Shown: piece after piece, positions 23,571 to 35,501 of the stretch | Numbering within the stretch: position 1 is the first letter of the stretch | Layout: every line of letters starts with the position of its first letter | Source: Rugalucina vietnamica | Lineage: Eukaryota; Mollusca; Bivalvia; Lucinida; Lucinidae | NCBI GenBank assembly: GCA_964017185.1 | Contig: OZ024869.1 | Coordinates: 57,872,761-57,936,760, forward strand | Direction of reading: 5' to 3' | Length of the DNA stretch: 64,000 nt | Notes under the pieces: generated by a model | Seen by the model: only the letters and a program-made list of their open reading frames with translations | Databases searched by the model: none | Told to the model about the DNA's origin: nothing | Program-made: the position numbers and the translations under genes

Positions 23571-23964
23571 ATTACTTCTTGGACCACCCACGTATATCAC
23601 AACGTCATTTCACTCTCCGGTAGCATAAAATTTAAAACTGAACGACTTGTCGTTGATGTTTATCATCAATTTGAGATACATGTATGGTTTTGATGCATCA
23701 ACTCCAGAGCGTTTTAGTTTTATTTTTAATCTCTAAATCTTATCTTTAAAATACCTGAAATCGTAGAATTCTTGCGATTTTTTCAGTCATTTTGATAGTA
23801 ATACGCATAATGATATTTTAATTATTCTTTTCGGTATAAAATACTTTTGATATGTGTCTTACCTTTATTTCTGAAAATGCAAACAACTGTTAATTTCTGG
23901 TACCCAACTCAAAGCAATGATACAGATGAAATTACTTAAAAATAAAATAAAATATAAATAAATA
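23571..23964. other. AT-rich sequence, no gene seen
   Basis: It ends in an A/T-rich (AAATA)n stretch next to the family 3 element. No exon is seen. Confidence 0.45.
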
Positions 23965-24626
23965 AAAAATGCTGTCGCATGACAGCGTGCTCGACTGCTT
24001 CTGGCTTTGTCAGACGGTAGGACCAACTCGACTTGTAGCCCAAAGCATCTTGCACATATATCTTTTTGCCTTTACTGAACCATAAAATTAGGTCACAGTG
24101 ACCTACAAGTACTTTGAGTCGAAGGTCTAGTCATATTCACTCATAATGTGAAAAAGTATGAGCATATACCAAATATCTGTCGAGATATATAGGTCCCTGT
24201 GACCTAATTTCATGGATCAATAACTTATGAACCATGAAATTATGTCACATGGATCTTTAACTTTTTGGGGTCAAAAGTCTGGTCATATTCACTCATATTG
24301 TGACAGAAGTAAGCTCATATACTAAATAATAAGTATGGAGATATAATGTAAAATCACTGAACATTGAAATTAGGTCACAGTGACCTATAACTACTGTGGG
24401 ATGAAAGGTCTGGTCACAATCACTCAAAATGTGAAAGGAGTATGCTCATACACTAGGGTCAAAGGTCTGGTCATATTTACTCATATGGTGTGAAAAGTAT
24501 GCTCATATACTAATTGAGTGTCAAGATGTAAGGCAAAATCACTTGGCTATGGACATTAGGTCAACCCAGCCTTAACTTTGTGACACACAAGTCAGTGTCA
24601 CAAATTAAAAAGTGGACGACTTTCTA

Positions 24627-24675
<49 letters not shown>

Positions 24676-25432
24676 ATAAAAAAACAAACACTATTTTAGG
24701 GTGTTCTAGATTTTGAATCCCAAACCCTGGCTCGGATTCAGTGGTCCGATGTCATGGAGCCTAAAGTGCGTTAAGTATGACTGTTTTATTGTAAGTTGTT
24801 GTCAAGATACGGTCTCTTTGTAAAAGCTACACACCAATACATCCAATTTTACAGTGTTCTAGTTTTTAACCTCTAGCCCCATCACCAGGCATGGACCTAG
24901 TGATCCGATGCCATGAACTGAAATGCAACCAACCCTACATGGTACTAACACCCCTACTATGAATGCTGCATTATAATTGGTTTTCAATGTAAAGACTTCT
25001 CGACACCTTAACACAGAAAAGTCAATTTCAATGGTGTACTAGATTTGAACCTTTCGCCCGACCCCAGCAAGGACTCAGAGCTTTGATGTCATGAAGTAAA
25101 AGCCAACACTTCCGCGCACCAACGGTCCATGTATCCATTCTTTCTGATTAGTGTTCGTCAATATTTAGACTTCTAGAAAACTTTAACAGAGAAAAGGCAA
25201 TTTCGAAGGTGTTCTAGATTTAACCTCTAGCCCCACCCCGGGGCATGGACCCTTAGACCCAATGCCATGAAAAGAAATCAAACTCTACAGGGTACCTATG
25301 GTCCAAGTATGAATGCTTTCAGATCAGTATCTGTCAAGTTATGGACTTCTAAAATACGGGAACGCGCATGCGCACGAGAACATGGACGACCGAGGGGTCT
25401 AGAATAGCTCTATGCACTTCATGCAGTCATAC
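23965..25432 (-). mobile_element. Helentron/HINE-like element, family 3, minus-strand copy
   Basis: On the minus strand the 5' end is near 25432, with a TGCATGAAGTGCA hairpin followed by TAGAGCTATT. The 3' end is near 23965, with GCAGTCGAGCACGCTGTC and the terminal hairpin GCTGTCATGCGACAGC (23971-23986). The core holds two tandem arrays. One has units carrying AGGTCA/TGACCT palindromes (about 24070-24600). The other has units with TCTAGAACACC-like sequence (about 24690-25400). A T homopolymer of about 40 bases lies at 24630-24671. Confidence 0.7.
24090..24386. promoter_or_regulatory. Two exact estrogen-response-element palindromes in family 3
   Basis: AGGTCACAGTGACCT occurs at 24090-24104 and 24372-24386. 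This equals the classical vitellogenin-type ERE. A weaker version (AGGTCCCTGTGACCT) lies near 24193. The motif match is certain; binding or function is not shown. Confidence 0.35.
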
Positions 25433-25439
25433 TGAAAAT

Positions 25440-26345
25440 AAGAAGTCGCTTGGCTCAGTATTTCATTTTTCTGGAAAGCAATTGTATATATAGAAAACTT
25501 TATGTGGTGGTTTACAAAAATTCGCGATTTTCTGCTAGAATATCATCATTTACCCCAAACTTGAACACCGGAAAACACAATGTCAATCTGTAAACACCTA
25601 CAAAACTATTTTAGTTGCTTTTTATAGCCCCTATAAGTTTCAAAAATCCTTTTGACGCCCAATTTCTGCCTAGCAAAGCAGCCACGCACTCGTATGCCAT
25701 ATATTTCTGAAAATACACCCCATTGCTAATTTCTGGTACCCAGCTTTATTGGAACTTGATACGAGTACAATTTCAACTAAATGAAAAGCCCGAATAATGA
25801 TGTCTATGATGCCTATACAATTTTACTGGAAAGCGATTGTATAATTTTCATACAGAAAACTTTTTACGGTGAATTTCAAATTAATCGCGATTTTTGTCAT
25901 AAAAACAATGATTTTCCCCAAAACTGAAAATCTTTGGCTGGATGAAAACACACTGAAAACTAAGAAAGCAATGTTGCCTATATTTTAGTAATAACTTTGA
26001 TCAGAAAACACCTACGGGGCATTGGTATTTTGAGGCAAATAGAAATTTCAGAAACTCGCAATTTTATTCTCAAAAATGAACTTTTCACCAAAATATCATA
26101 AAACTGTACCCAGTTAGAAAATTAATTCCAGTGATACGATAAACTTCAATGTTTTCTGTAATCAATGGTGTAATCAAAGTTCATTTTACTCTCGGGGAGC
26201 ATAGAACTCTCTGATTTTGCCAACTTTTCCTCAGGTATAGGCCTATACAGAATAACTCCTTCTGGTATATCTGCTAAACAGATGAATAGAATATTCAAGT
26301 TTGATCCTTTGGAAGCAGTAAAAACGTTCAAAGGGAGGTAGTGTG
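25440..26345 (-). repeat. Right arm of the long inverted repeat
   Basis: This is the inverted counterpart of 20830-21870. CTCGTATGCCATATATTTCT (about 25689), 'gggtaccag' equivalents and 'cggggagcatagaa' (about 26195) match the left arm in reverse. Its outer end merges with the 370-bp family module (GTTTGATCCTTTGGAAGCAG). Confidence 0.65.
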
Positions 26346-26526
26346 GACAATATTGCGCAATTTCGGGCACTGAACTCTCATCAGTGGCCCTTTATAAACC
26401 GGCGACGATAGCCAGATAATGTAAATATACTGCAGTTACATGCATAAACCGGGTCAAATAATTGAAACATTGTTTAGCATACAATTTTCGATAATTTTTG
26501 AAGTTATGTGTATTTTTGTTTCTCAA

Positions 26527-26606
26527 ATGTACCGGTCGCGGTGGTCAATTGTTAGCGGATTCGCTTTATAATCAGGAGGTTGCGGGTTCGATCCCGGCCG
26601 GTGCAT
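26527..26606 (+). repeat. tRNA-derived SINE head
   Basis: TGTACCGG at the start pairs with CCGGTGCA at the end. The A box is GTGGTCAATTGTTAGCGG and the B box is GGTTCGATCCC. The anticodon position reads TAT in a CTTTATAATC loop, suggesting an Ile-type ancestor. The acceptor is one pair too long for a normal tRNA, so I call a SINE head rather than a tRNA gene. Confidence 0.65.
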
Positions 26607-26859
26607 GCCTGTCACGTTAGTGACTAATGTTCATTTTGATTAATGTATCAAAACAAATCACCAGTACTGTGTAACATGGTGTATAAAATACCTCGAAAAC
26701 CGAACATGTTTGTTTTGGTTATATGTTAACCTTCGACATATTTTCACAGTTTTACACATCGGAGATGGTGGGTGTTGATTCAGTTATGAACAGATGCTGA
26801 ATTTTATCTTCCAAACCTGGGGAAGTAAACATGAAACTACATTGAATAACATATAAAAG

Positions 26860-27690
26860 TTTGATCCTTTGGAAGCAGTAAAACATTCAAAGGGAGAAAG
26901 TATGGACTATATTGCGCAATTTCGGGTAATGAACCCTCATCAGTAGCCCTGTCAAATCCGGCAACGAAAGCCAGACTTTTGTACTGTAATTTCGAAAAAA
27001 TTACACGTAAAGTCTAAATCAAAGACACATTCCAAAACGGGGTCAAATATTTTAAACATTGCTTAGAAAGAAGTGTTTCTAAACGTGAGTGTTTTGAACA
27101 CTCTGAATATCTTAACTGGTCTCAAAGGACCTAAATGAAAATATAATCTGCACTATGGATGATGTACGGGGAGACTTTTTAGGGCCGCCTCACGGCACAA
27201 CACCAGCTGCAGTAATAGCAAATAAAATATAAAAGTTTGATTCTTTGGAAGCAGTAAAACATTCAAAGGGAGAAAGTATGGACTAAATTGCGCAATTTCG
27301 GGTAATGAACCCTCATCAGTAGCCCTGTCAAATCCGGCAACGAAAGCCAGACTTTTGTACTGTAATTTCGAAAAATTTACACGTTAAGTCTAAATCAAAG
27401 ACACATTCCAAAACGGGGTCAAATATTTTAAACATTGCTTAGAAGTATGTTTCTAAACGTGAGTGTTTTGAACACTCTGAATATCTTAACTGATCTCAAA
27501 GGACCTAAATGAAAATATAATCTGCACTATGGATGATGTACGGGGAGACTTTTTAGGGCCGCCACACGGCACACCAGCTGCAGTAAAAGCAAATAAAATA
27601 TAAAAAGTTTGATCCTTTGGAAGCAGTAAAACATTCAAAGGGAGAAAGTATGGACTATATTGCGCAATTTCGGGTAATGAACCCTCATCA
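26860..27690 (+). repeat. Tandem repeat of about 370 bp (family 4), 2.2 units
   Basis: AGTTTGATCCTTTGGAAGCA begins units at about 26858, 27232 and 27606. Each contains CGCAATTTCGGGTAATGAAC and 'gatgatgtacggggagacttttt..gggccgcc'. Single or partial copies lie at 26300-26480, 40520-40950, 43600-43920 and, inverted, 57850-58200. It may be the core of another element class. Confidence 0.8.
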
Positions 27691-28407
27691 AGTCATGAAG
27701 TCTATGGAGTTTTCCAAAAGTGGTCCACCTTTTGTAGTTAATGAAATACACTTGTTTTAGACACAGTCCTTATTTATCATACATATCATCGACAAATCAT
27801 CGTCTTCACCTTCCTTGTATATCTTTTTTTTTAAATATATTACTTGGTTCTAGATTTTCATTGTGTTATGTATTTCCCTGATTCGGGGGCATGATGTTAG
27901 TCAATCTATCGATTGCAGTACTGTGAATATGTGCCAGAGTTCTGAAATTTGACATGCAGCCCCACTCTCGGACACAGACCTAAGGATTGACTAAAAGCCA
28001 GTCCTATAGAGTACCTTTAGTCCCCGAACCCCACACTATGGCCCAAGCTTATATGCTCTATGATAAGAAGTCGCCACGATCGAGACTGCTACGTGCTAAT
28101 AGTCATAATCCGCAGTTTGATGGGAAGTGTCAACAAAGGATAGATTTAATTGTTTATGCTGAATAGTCAGCGCAGTCGGGTTCGCTAGTTTTTTTAAACG
28201 CTTTTTTGACATGACGTGTAGGCGGCCATGGGTACACTTTTCTTCATATTCAAAGTAAGCACGGTGGAGGGACCTTTTCCAATCACTTACAATGAGATTT
28301 TTAGTGATTCGATATTTAAAATATCATGATATGAAATGTTAGCAATTTTTACCAGCTTTAGAAATATTGCGGCCGAAAAACATGCACCCGCTTGGAGGCA
28401 ATTTGTC
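27691..28407. other. No recognised gene
   Basis: Non-coding sequence. A fragment with CCTATAGAGTACCTTTAGTC (about 28001) resembles degraded family 3 core. Confidence 0.35.
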
Positions 28408-28768
28408 CCCTAACATTGCGCACTGCTAAAGCAGATGTATATTTTATTACAACCTGCAATTTAATCACAGCTGTTGTATTTTTGTCAACGCATATGATAG
28501 CCATATGATAAATCACAGACAAGAAGTTTCAAAGAAAATTATGCTGTGTGTGGTGACACAAGATTTCACCACACAATATTTCAAAACTAAACAAAATCAC
28601 ATAATGGTCCAATCAGAAAGGAAGGTTAATCATTTTTGTCTTCAAATTAATCGTGTACAATCTTGTTGTTGTAACATATGAGAAAATAGCATTGGTCGTC
28701 CAATAGTGTTTGAAACCTGGTTGACAATCCACATGTGCAATGTTGGGGACCGCGCAATGTTAGAGGAC
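28408..28768. mobile_element. Possible MITE with 17-bp inverted ends
   Basis: GTCCCCTAACATTGCGC on the left is matched inverted by GCGCAATGTTAGAGGAC on the right with one mismatch. No target duplication is obvious. Confidence 0.4.
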
Positions 28769-30300
28769 CTGACTGTATGCGACATTATCAGATAATTCAG
28801 TCGTGTATACCTTTATTGTGGTGAATAGAAATCAAAACAATCTTGTGTGTGACGTAGACATTGGTATCGTTGTCTGTTTGTTTGCATTTAGTTTGATGCA
28901 CGTAGTGTTTAAATTCTTTGTCTGTGCTACTGTAGTTTACTTGAAGGAGACATAGCGGTGCCATTATCATTTCTCACAGCGCTTGTAATTACGGGCCTGA
29001 GGTTCAGCTGCTCACTTTCTATTTTCAGTACAATTAGCAATTACCGTTTGATATATGTGCCCGATTCTGGTCGTATATTATGGCCGAGATGTCACAGTCG
29101 CTACTGCATGCCTCTTATTTGCTATCTTTATTGTGTCGATATGAGAGATAATGGCAAATAAAACAGTAAAGTATCCCATTCACGGAATTAATGCTTCCTG
29201 TAAACATTAAAATGTAAATTAAAATAACAGGGTAATTATCCCTTTCAATATAAACTTAAGCCTGGATATAAAATATCCTGTCCACTATAAACAAAGCAAG
29301 CATTAATACATTGGGAACAGATCTGACTAAAGCATCCTCCAGACTTGGAATATGGAATATGCGTAGATTGGAATATGCGTAGGTCAAAACTTATATCCTT
29401 TTTCAGAAATGGTGATATAAATAAAAAACGAAAATTTCTATATCATGTATTCGGCTATTTATGCCACATCAGCTGGGAGAAGTAGCCTAAAATTCAAAGT
29501 AAGTGTGATGGCGTATAAAGGTGTATAAGATGTACTTAAGGACAAAGTCTGCACGGTTCGAAAGCATTCATTTTCACGGAACAAAGACGTTCTAGTAGGG
29601 TTCAGTTCCATTCATATTATACGCCAATACAAATGCAAGAATAATGTGACCAATTTTTATCTACTCTCGTACCTGTCAGTCGTCGAGTTTCACATTTTTC
29701 TTGCTGATATGTATATGTGACCGATTATGTGGATGTTGCTGTTTTATCGAATTTTAGCTTTCGTCATACAAAAAGCCGTAAAACGTTTGAAAACAAAAAT
29801 CTGAAATCGTTGCTTTGAAGCTGTCTATGGGATGACGGTTTCGTGCTGTAGAGAGAGCCTGAAACACGTTTTATGTACGTCTTTTATTTGCTAGCAAGCA
29901 ATGTGAAGGTAAAACTTGAACTGACATGGTTGTGGATCGACATGCGTTCAGGACGGCTACGTGTGACATTCAGACGTCATTACAGATATTTTTATACATA
30001 TCTTCATGGCAAACGTTTCGCGAAATCGGCAATGACAAACGGTACAATTCTTTCGGGAAGACACAGGGTTAGTCCCAAAATGATTCAGGCGTCAAAGTTA
30101 GTCAGGGGCACAGGGGCACAGCGTTGACATCCGTATCATGTACCTCGGTTGGCGTTAAGCCATCCAAATTGTGGCGTTAATTATAACGTTTCCATATGAA
30201 TTTTTCATCAGTCAAATAAAGAAAAATAAAACTTTATTGTATATGATTTGCGTTTTCATTGTTTTTTACATATAAATGCCACCCGTGCATAACTTTTGGT
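28769..30300. other. Unassigned sequence
   Basis: Open frames of 67 and 84 codons at 28958-29161 and 29873-30127 (+) have no domain and no convincing splice context. No repeats were recognised. Confidence 0.4.
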
Positions 30301-31072
30301 CTTTTAAAAAGTATACTTGATATAAATCATGAACCTGTGATGGCCTTGACCTATTTTACGGCACGGTCAACATAGGTCGCCTATGGGAAAAATTGTTAAA
30401 ATGCCATTTAAGATATATATTCCTGTCTATTGAGGGTCATTAGCTGACCAATGATAAGGGACAGGGCACGCGAAAACCTGATGGCCTGACAATTACTCTG
30501 AATACAGGTAGGTGGCCAAATAGGAAAAATCAATATTGATTGCAGAGGGAGGCAGTTTTATTGCACAGGTTATAAGGGACCATAAAACCAATAATCAGTG
30601 GATCCACAGGTATTATCCTTTAGTGGCATATTTATTACCCCCTGCAGAGATGAGGTAATCTCTGGATCAAATAATCATTAGGGGTCATTGACCGAATAAA
30701 TAGTGTTACCAATGTAGCTCCTTCAGAAGCTAAGCCTTTAAAGGGAAACTCTTGTAGGAAATGGGCAAGGTCAACATAGGTCGCTTATGCATTTGAATAG
30801 GAAAACTGTGGAAATGTCATTTAAATGGAATTTTTTTACTGGAAATTGGGAGTAGGACTGAATATATACGATTCTGAAATGAATTTGGACCCTAGGGGCA
30901 CATCTGCTCCCACCCAGGGGCAATATACATGTTTGTTATATGACAAGAAAATCCTGTCTCCTGATTAGCCTATTCAGTTTTAGTAAATCCTAATATTTGG
31001 TTGAAAACAAGCAAGACCAAACTGATAAAAACCAGATCAAACCAGTTCCTCGAGGTTAATTAAACAGTTTAA
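30301..31072. repeat. Degraded family 1 core units
   Basis: CCTTGACCTATTTTACGGCA and 'ggtcaacataggtcgc.tatg' occur near 30345 and 30765. These phrases are shared with 43450-43560 and with the family 1 cores. Confidence 0.5.
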
Positions 31073-33184
31073 AGCTCGACTGCACGAAGTGCATAGAGCT
31101 ATTGCAGTCACCCCGGTCGTCCACGTTCCCGTTCCCGTTCGCGTCACACTTGTGCTAAAGTTTTCTAGAAGTCCATATCTTGACAACCACTCATCAGAAA
31201 GCATTCATACTTGGACCATAGATACCCTGTAGGGTTAGCTTTTATTCCATGGCATCGGGCTCCTGGGTCCATGCCAGGGGTGTGGTTGGAGGTTAAAATC
31301 TAGAACACCTTCAAAAATGGCCATTCTTGCGTTAAAGTTTTCTAGAAGTCCATATCTTGACAACCACTCATCAGAAAGCATTGATACTCGGGCCATTGAC
31401 ACCCTGTAGGGTCGGCTTTCATTCCATGGCATCGGATTCCTGGGTCAATGCCAGGGTGTGGGACTAGAGGTTAAAATTTAGAACACCATTAATAACAATG
31501 GTTTTTCTGTGATATAGTATTCTAGAAGTCTATATCTTGAAAACCTTTTATCAAGGGGCTTTCATACTCGGACCATGGGTATCCTGTAGGGTTGAATTTT
31601 ATTTCATGGCATCGGATCTCTGGGTCCATGCCTGAGGGTGGGGCTAGAGGTTAAAATCTAGAACACTGTAAAAATAGATGTACTGCTGTGTAACTTTTAT
31701 AAAGAGTCCATATCTTGACAACAACTTATCATAAAGCGTTCATACTTCATACACTTTAGGTTCCATGACATCGGGCGCACCTCTGGGTCGGAGTCAGGGG
31801 ATGGGGCTAGAGGTCAAAATTTAGAACTCTGATTTTTTTTTCTTCTTTTTATTTCTTAATAGAAACAACTGACGAAGATGGTTGGTCATTCATCTTTTGA
31901 CTTTGCGACACTGACTTGTGTGTCATGACAGTAAGGGTCGGTTGACCTACTTTCCATGGTTTAGTGATTTGCCTTATATCTTGACACTCAATTAATATAT
32001 TTTCTTACTTCTTTCAGGTTATGAGTGAATTTGACCTTTGACACCAATATATTTATAGGTCACTGTGACCTTATTTCACGGTTCAGTGATTTTGACTTAT
32101 ATCTCGGCACTTAATTGGTTTATGAACAAAATTCTTTCACACTTTGTTTGCTTATGACAAGACCTTTGACCCTAAAATAGTCCTAGGTCATTATGACCTA
32201 ATTTCACGGTTCAGTGATTTTGCCTTATATCTCGGCACTCAATTTGTATATGAACATACTGTTTTCATGATAAGTTTGTGTATGACAAGACCCTTGACCC
32301 TGAAGTATTCCTAGGTCATTGTGACCTTATTTCATGGTTCAGTGATTTTGCCTTATATCTCGACACTCAGTTGGTATTTTTCTTACTTCTTTCAGATTAT
32401 GAATGAGTATGACCAGACCTTTAACCCAAACATTCTTTTAGGTCACTTTGACCTAATTTCACTTGGCACTCAATTGGTTTATAAACAAACGTATTTCACA
32501 CTGTGTTTGCGTATGACAAGACCTTTGACCCTAAAGTAGTCCTATGCCATTATGACCTAATTTCACGGTTCAGTGATTTTCCCATATATTTCTGCACTCA
32601 ATTGGTATATGAACATCCATCTTTCACGATATGTTTGCGTATGACAAGACCTTTGACCGTAAAGTATTCCTGTGTCATTGTGACCTAATTTCATGGTTCA
32701 GTGACTTTGCCTTATATCTCGACACTCAGTTGGTATTTTTCATACTTCTTTCTGATTATGAATGAGTATGACGAGACCTTTAATCCAAACATACTTATAG
32801 GTCAGTATGACCTAATTTCATGGTTCAGTGATTTTGCTTTTTATCTCAACACTCAATGGGTATATGATCATATTTCTTTCACATTTTGAGTAAGTATGAC
32901 TAGAACATTGACACTGAAGTACTTATAGGTCAGTGTGACCTTATTTTACGGTTCAATGATTTTGCCTTGTATCTTGGCACTCAGTTGGTATATGAATACA
33001 CTTCGTTCATAATATGAGTGAGTTAGGTAGTTATAGTTAAGTTTCATGGTTCAGTGATTTTGCCTTATTGCACCAAGGCAAAACGATGTATGAGCATAAT
33101 GCTTTGGGTTACAGGTCGGGTTTGGCCTTATGTTTGGCAAAGGTCAGAAGCAGTCGAGCACGCTGTCCTGCGACAGCTCTTATT
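31073..33184 (+). mobile_element. Helentron/HINE-like element, family 3, plus-strand copy
   Basis: The 5' end is AGCTCGACTGCACGAAGTGC, then 'atagagctattg': a GAA-capped hairpin within AGCTC/GAGCT. A short CGTTCCCGTTCC microsatellite follows. Array 1 has four units of about 175 bp with TTCTAGAAGTCCATATCTTG (about 31155-31830). Array 2 has about eight units of about 128 bp with AGGTCA/TGACCT palindromes (about 32030-33060). The 3' end has AGTCGAGC, complementary to the start, and the hairpin GCTGTCCTGCGACAGC at 33162-33177, then TCTTATT. No transposase is seen. Confidence 0.75.
32057..32941. promoter_or_regulatory. Array of AGGTCA-N3-TGACCT palindromes
   Basis: Perfect-arm palindromes start at 32057, 32185, 32313, 32440, 32799 and 32927. 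Degraded versions lie at the intermediate positions (about 32552 and 32670). Spacers are CTG, TTA, TTG, CTT, GTA and GTG. Spacing is about 128 bp, one per tandem unit. The arms and 3-bp spacer are the consensus for ER-type nuclear receptors; any regulatory role is inferred. Confidence 0.35.
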
Positions 33185-33660
33185 CTATATTAACTTCCAA
33201 AATCTATATTACTCTCCTGAGTACCCAGAAATAGCATCACCATGAAATTTAAATTGACATGATTTGCTGTATGTGTTTAAAATCTGCCAGTTAGCTATAA
33301 ATAGCCTGAACTCATTTCATTTCATGAAATCTACATACTTTGCTGCAACACACTTTTACTGGTAAACAAAGCACTAGATCATGAGATGTATTTGGTGATA
33401 ATTAAGGGATAATTTTGTTTATTTTTGATAAGAGCATATGTTGTTGATGGTACTCATTAGCATTGTCTCTTCGTCATGATTTTCATGACTACCCATAACA
33501 TAGTTTTAATTAAGAACTATAAAATATTCTTCAATTATAATCAGTTGCTCCTCGTTAGTAGCCTTCTGTAACATCTGTTATGATTTTGTTTATGTATTTG
33601 TTTTAACGAAAATATGAAATAAACATGAAAACAGTTGAAAAGTCATATATCAAAACAACT
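33185..33660. other. AT-rich sequence, no gene seen
   Basis: No exon, repeat end or structured RNA was recognised. Confidence 0.4.
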
Positions 33661-33772
33661 AATTGACTTCAATTTCGGTAGATATAAGGATTTATCTGCG
33701 GTCTCGGTGAATATCACTTTTTCAGGTAGATAAATCCTTATATCTACCTCATTGAAGTCAATAATTGTATAA
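33661..33772. repeat. Strong hairpin, about 35-bp arms
   Basis: ATTGACTTCAAT plus GGTAGATATAAGGATTTATC on the left is matched inverted on the right (GATAAATCCTTATATCTACC then ATTGAAGTCAAT). The loop is about 25 bp. The right arm alone is flanked by GGTAGATA/TATCTACC, giving an alternative fold. Confidence 0.75.
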
Positions 33773-34010
33773 TATTACCATAATATTCAAACAACTTCTC
33801 CTCTGCGACCACATGGCCAAAGAAGGCAAATTTAAAGTGAAGCACCTGTAGGAAGGGGAAACCAAAGTGTATATAAAAACCCAGGTCACATGACGAAGAT
33901 GACCTCAATGCCCATATATGGTAAAACCCCTTCAAAATCTTCTTCTCTGGAACCGATGGACCATTTTCAACGAAAATGGCGTATAGCATTGATGACTACA
34001 GTACTACAAA
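33773..34010. repeat. Family 1 core remnant
   Basis: Shared phrases include 'ggtcacatgacgaagatg', 'gcccatatatggtaaaa' and 'atcttcttctctggaaccg'. A sister fragment lies at 35540-35730. Confidence 0.6.
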
Positions 34011-34019
34011 AACAAAAAA

Positions 34020-34175
34020 AAATACAGTGGTTATATTCGAAGCACTTTTTGGATGTCATGACGTCCTAATTTTGGGTAAAAGTCCCAGAAAATGGAAGCA
34101 ACGTCCTGACATAACCATTAGCTGTTGACTGGGACGTTAAGCATCAATTTAAATAAACAAACAAAATACAAACAA
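34020..34175 (+). repeat. SINE 3' part with the common tail
   Basis: CCATTAGCTGTTGACTGGGA, then 'cgttaagcatcaa', is the tail seen at 13500, 14190 and 44110. It ends in (CAAA)n-like sequence. No intact tRNA-like head is visible. Confidence 0.6.
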
Positions 34176-34211
34176 AAACGCATATCCTAATGATTTATCC
34201 TGCTTTTCTAC

Positions 34212-35133
34212 CAGAGATGGGGTCAATTACTTTTGAAAGTAATGTATTACATTACCATTACATTGCAATTTCTTCATTACCATTACCATTACACACTTTT
34301 TGAAAAAGTAATCATTACCATTACCATAACTTTGTAAATGTAATCATTACCATTACACATTACTTTTGTCCCGATATGATCTATATGAACAAAGTTCACT
34401 TTGGACTTAACATATTATGAATTGCCCGACAGCATTAAAATGTGGTGTTCAGATTATTATGCTGGTACCTTACCAAAAGTGAGTGTATGACATGTTCTAC
34501 ATCAGATATTTGCCACTTTTGAAAAGATGTTCTTTGAGGACATCTGCCCCACACTAAATGAGAGGGTTGGACATATTTAAATGGAACTGTCTACGATGAA
34601 AAGTAAGATTTCTAACATCTGTTTATAGACAAAACATCTCAATTGTTTTGAAATTCTGATTTCTTTAGTCCTTTGAGTTGATCAGAAAGGCCTTATTTAC
34701 AAAAACAAATTTTCACTGGCTAAATTGTTCAATATCATGTTTTGCTTTGATTTCTTAGTTAAATTTAAATTTTCCATTTTTTTTTTACTTTTCATGTTTT
34801 TGGATGTGTGCAGCTAACTAACTGTATGTTTCTGAAAGTTTGAATTTGAATGTCACACATTATAGTCATTCATGTATGCATAGATCTGTCAAACAATGTA
34901 TCAGGGTAGTCTTTAATTTGAGTTAATCTGTCTAAATTGAGCAACTGTTTTCACACTTTGTAAACTCTTTTGTTCTACTTTGTCACCTTTTGTAACAACA
35001 GAGAAGATTACCAAGGTAAATTTTCATATTGCTTTCAGATTGTACCATAGTGACATAATAAAAAGTATTATCTCCTGTGAATAAAGGACTTTTTTTTAAA
35101 TCATAAAACAACAACACTGTTGTTATTCATCAT

Positions 35134-35176
<43 letters not shown>

Positions 35177-35501
35177 TGATGTTCTCTTTTTTGTTTCTAA
35201 CATTATACTTGGCAAAGAAATTGTATTTGGTTATTCCACATCATCATGGTTTAACCACATCATCCTGTCTTGATGCACAGAATGTGAAGTTGTAGAAACT
35301 GTATCATTTTTTAATGTACAAAGTAATGATAATGTAATGAGAAGTAATGGTGGGATCACATGCATTTTTTCCATTGTAATTAATTAAATTACCATTACTT
35401 GTAATGATAAAATCCTTCATTACACACTACTTTCCATTACTTTGAAATTTGTAATGCATTACAATGCATTACCATAACAAATTACCATTACCCCATCTCT
35501 G
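34212..35501. mobile_element. Non-autonomous hAT element with perfect 8-bp target duplication
   Basis: The ends are CAGAGATGGGGT and ACCCCATCTCTG, perfect inverted 12-mers of hAT type. TTTTCTAC lies immediately outside both ends (34204-34211 and 35502-35509). Sub-terminal regions are rich in ATTACCATTAC-like repeats. An (ATC)n(AGC)n microsatellite lies at about 35128-35176. No transposase frame is visible in the 1290 bp. Confidence 0.9.

Noticed and set aside
26527..26606. Functional Ile-type tRNA
   Set aside because: The acceptor is overlong and the sequence merges into repeat. Read as a SINE head.
35128..35176. Coding poly-Ser/His or poly-Gln tract from (ATC)n(AGC)n
   Set aside because: It is a microsatellite inside a non-autonomous hAT element with no open frame of note.
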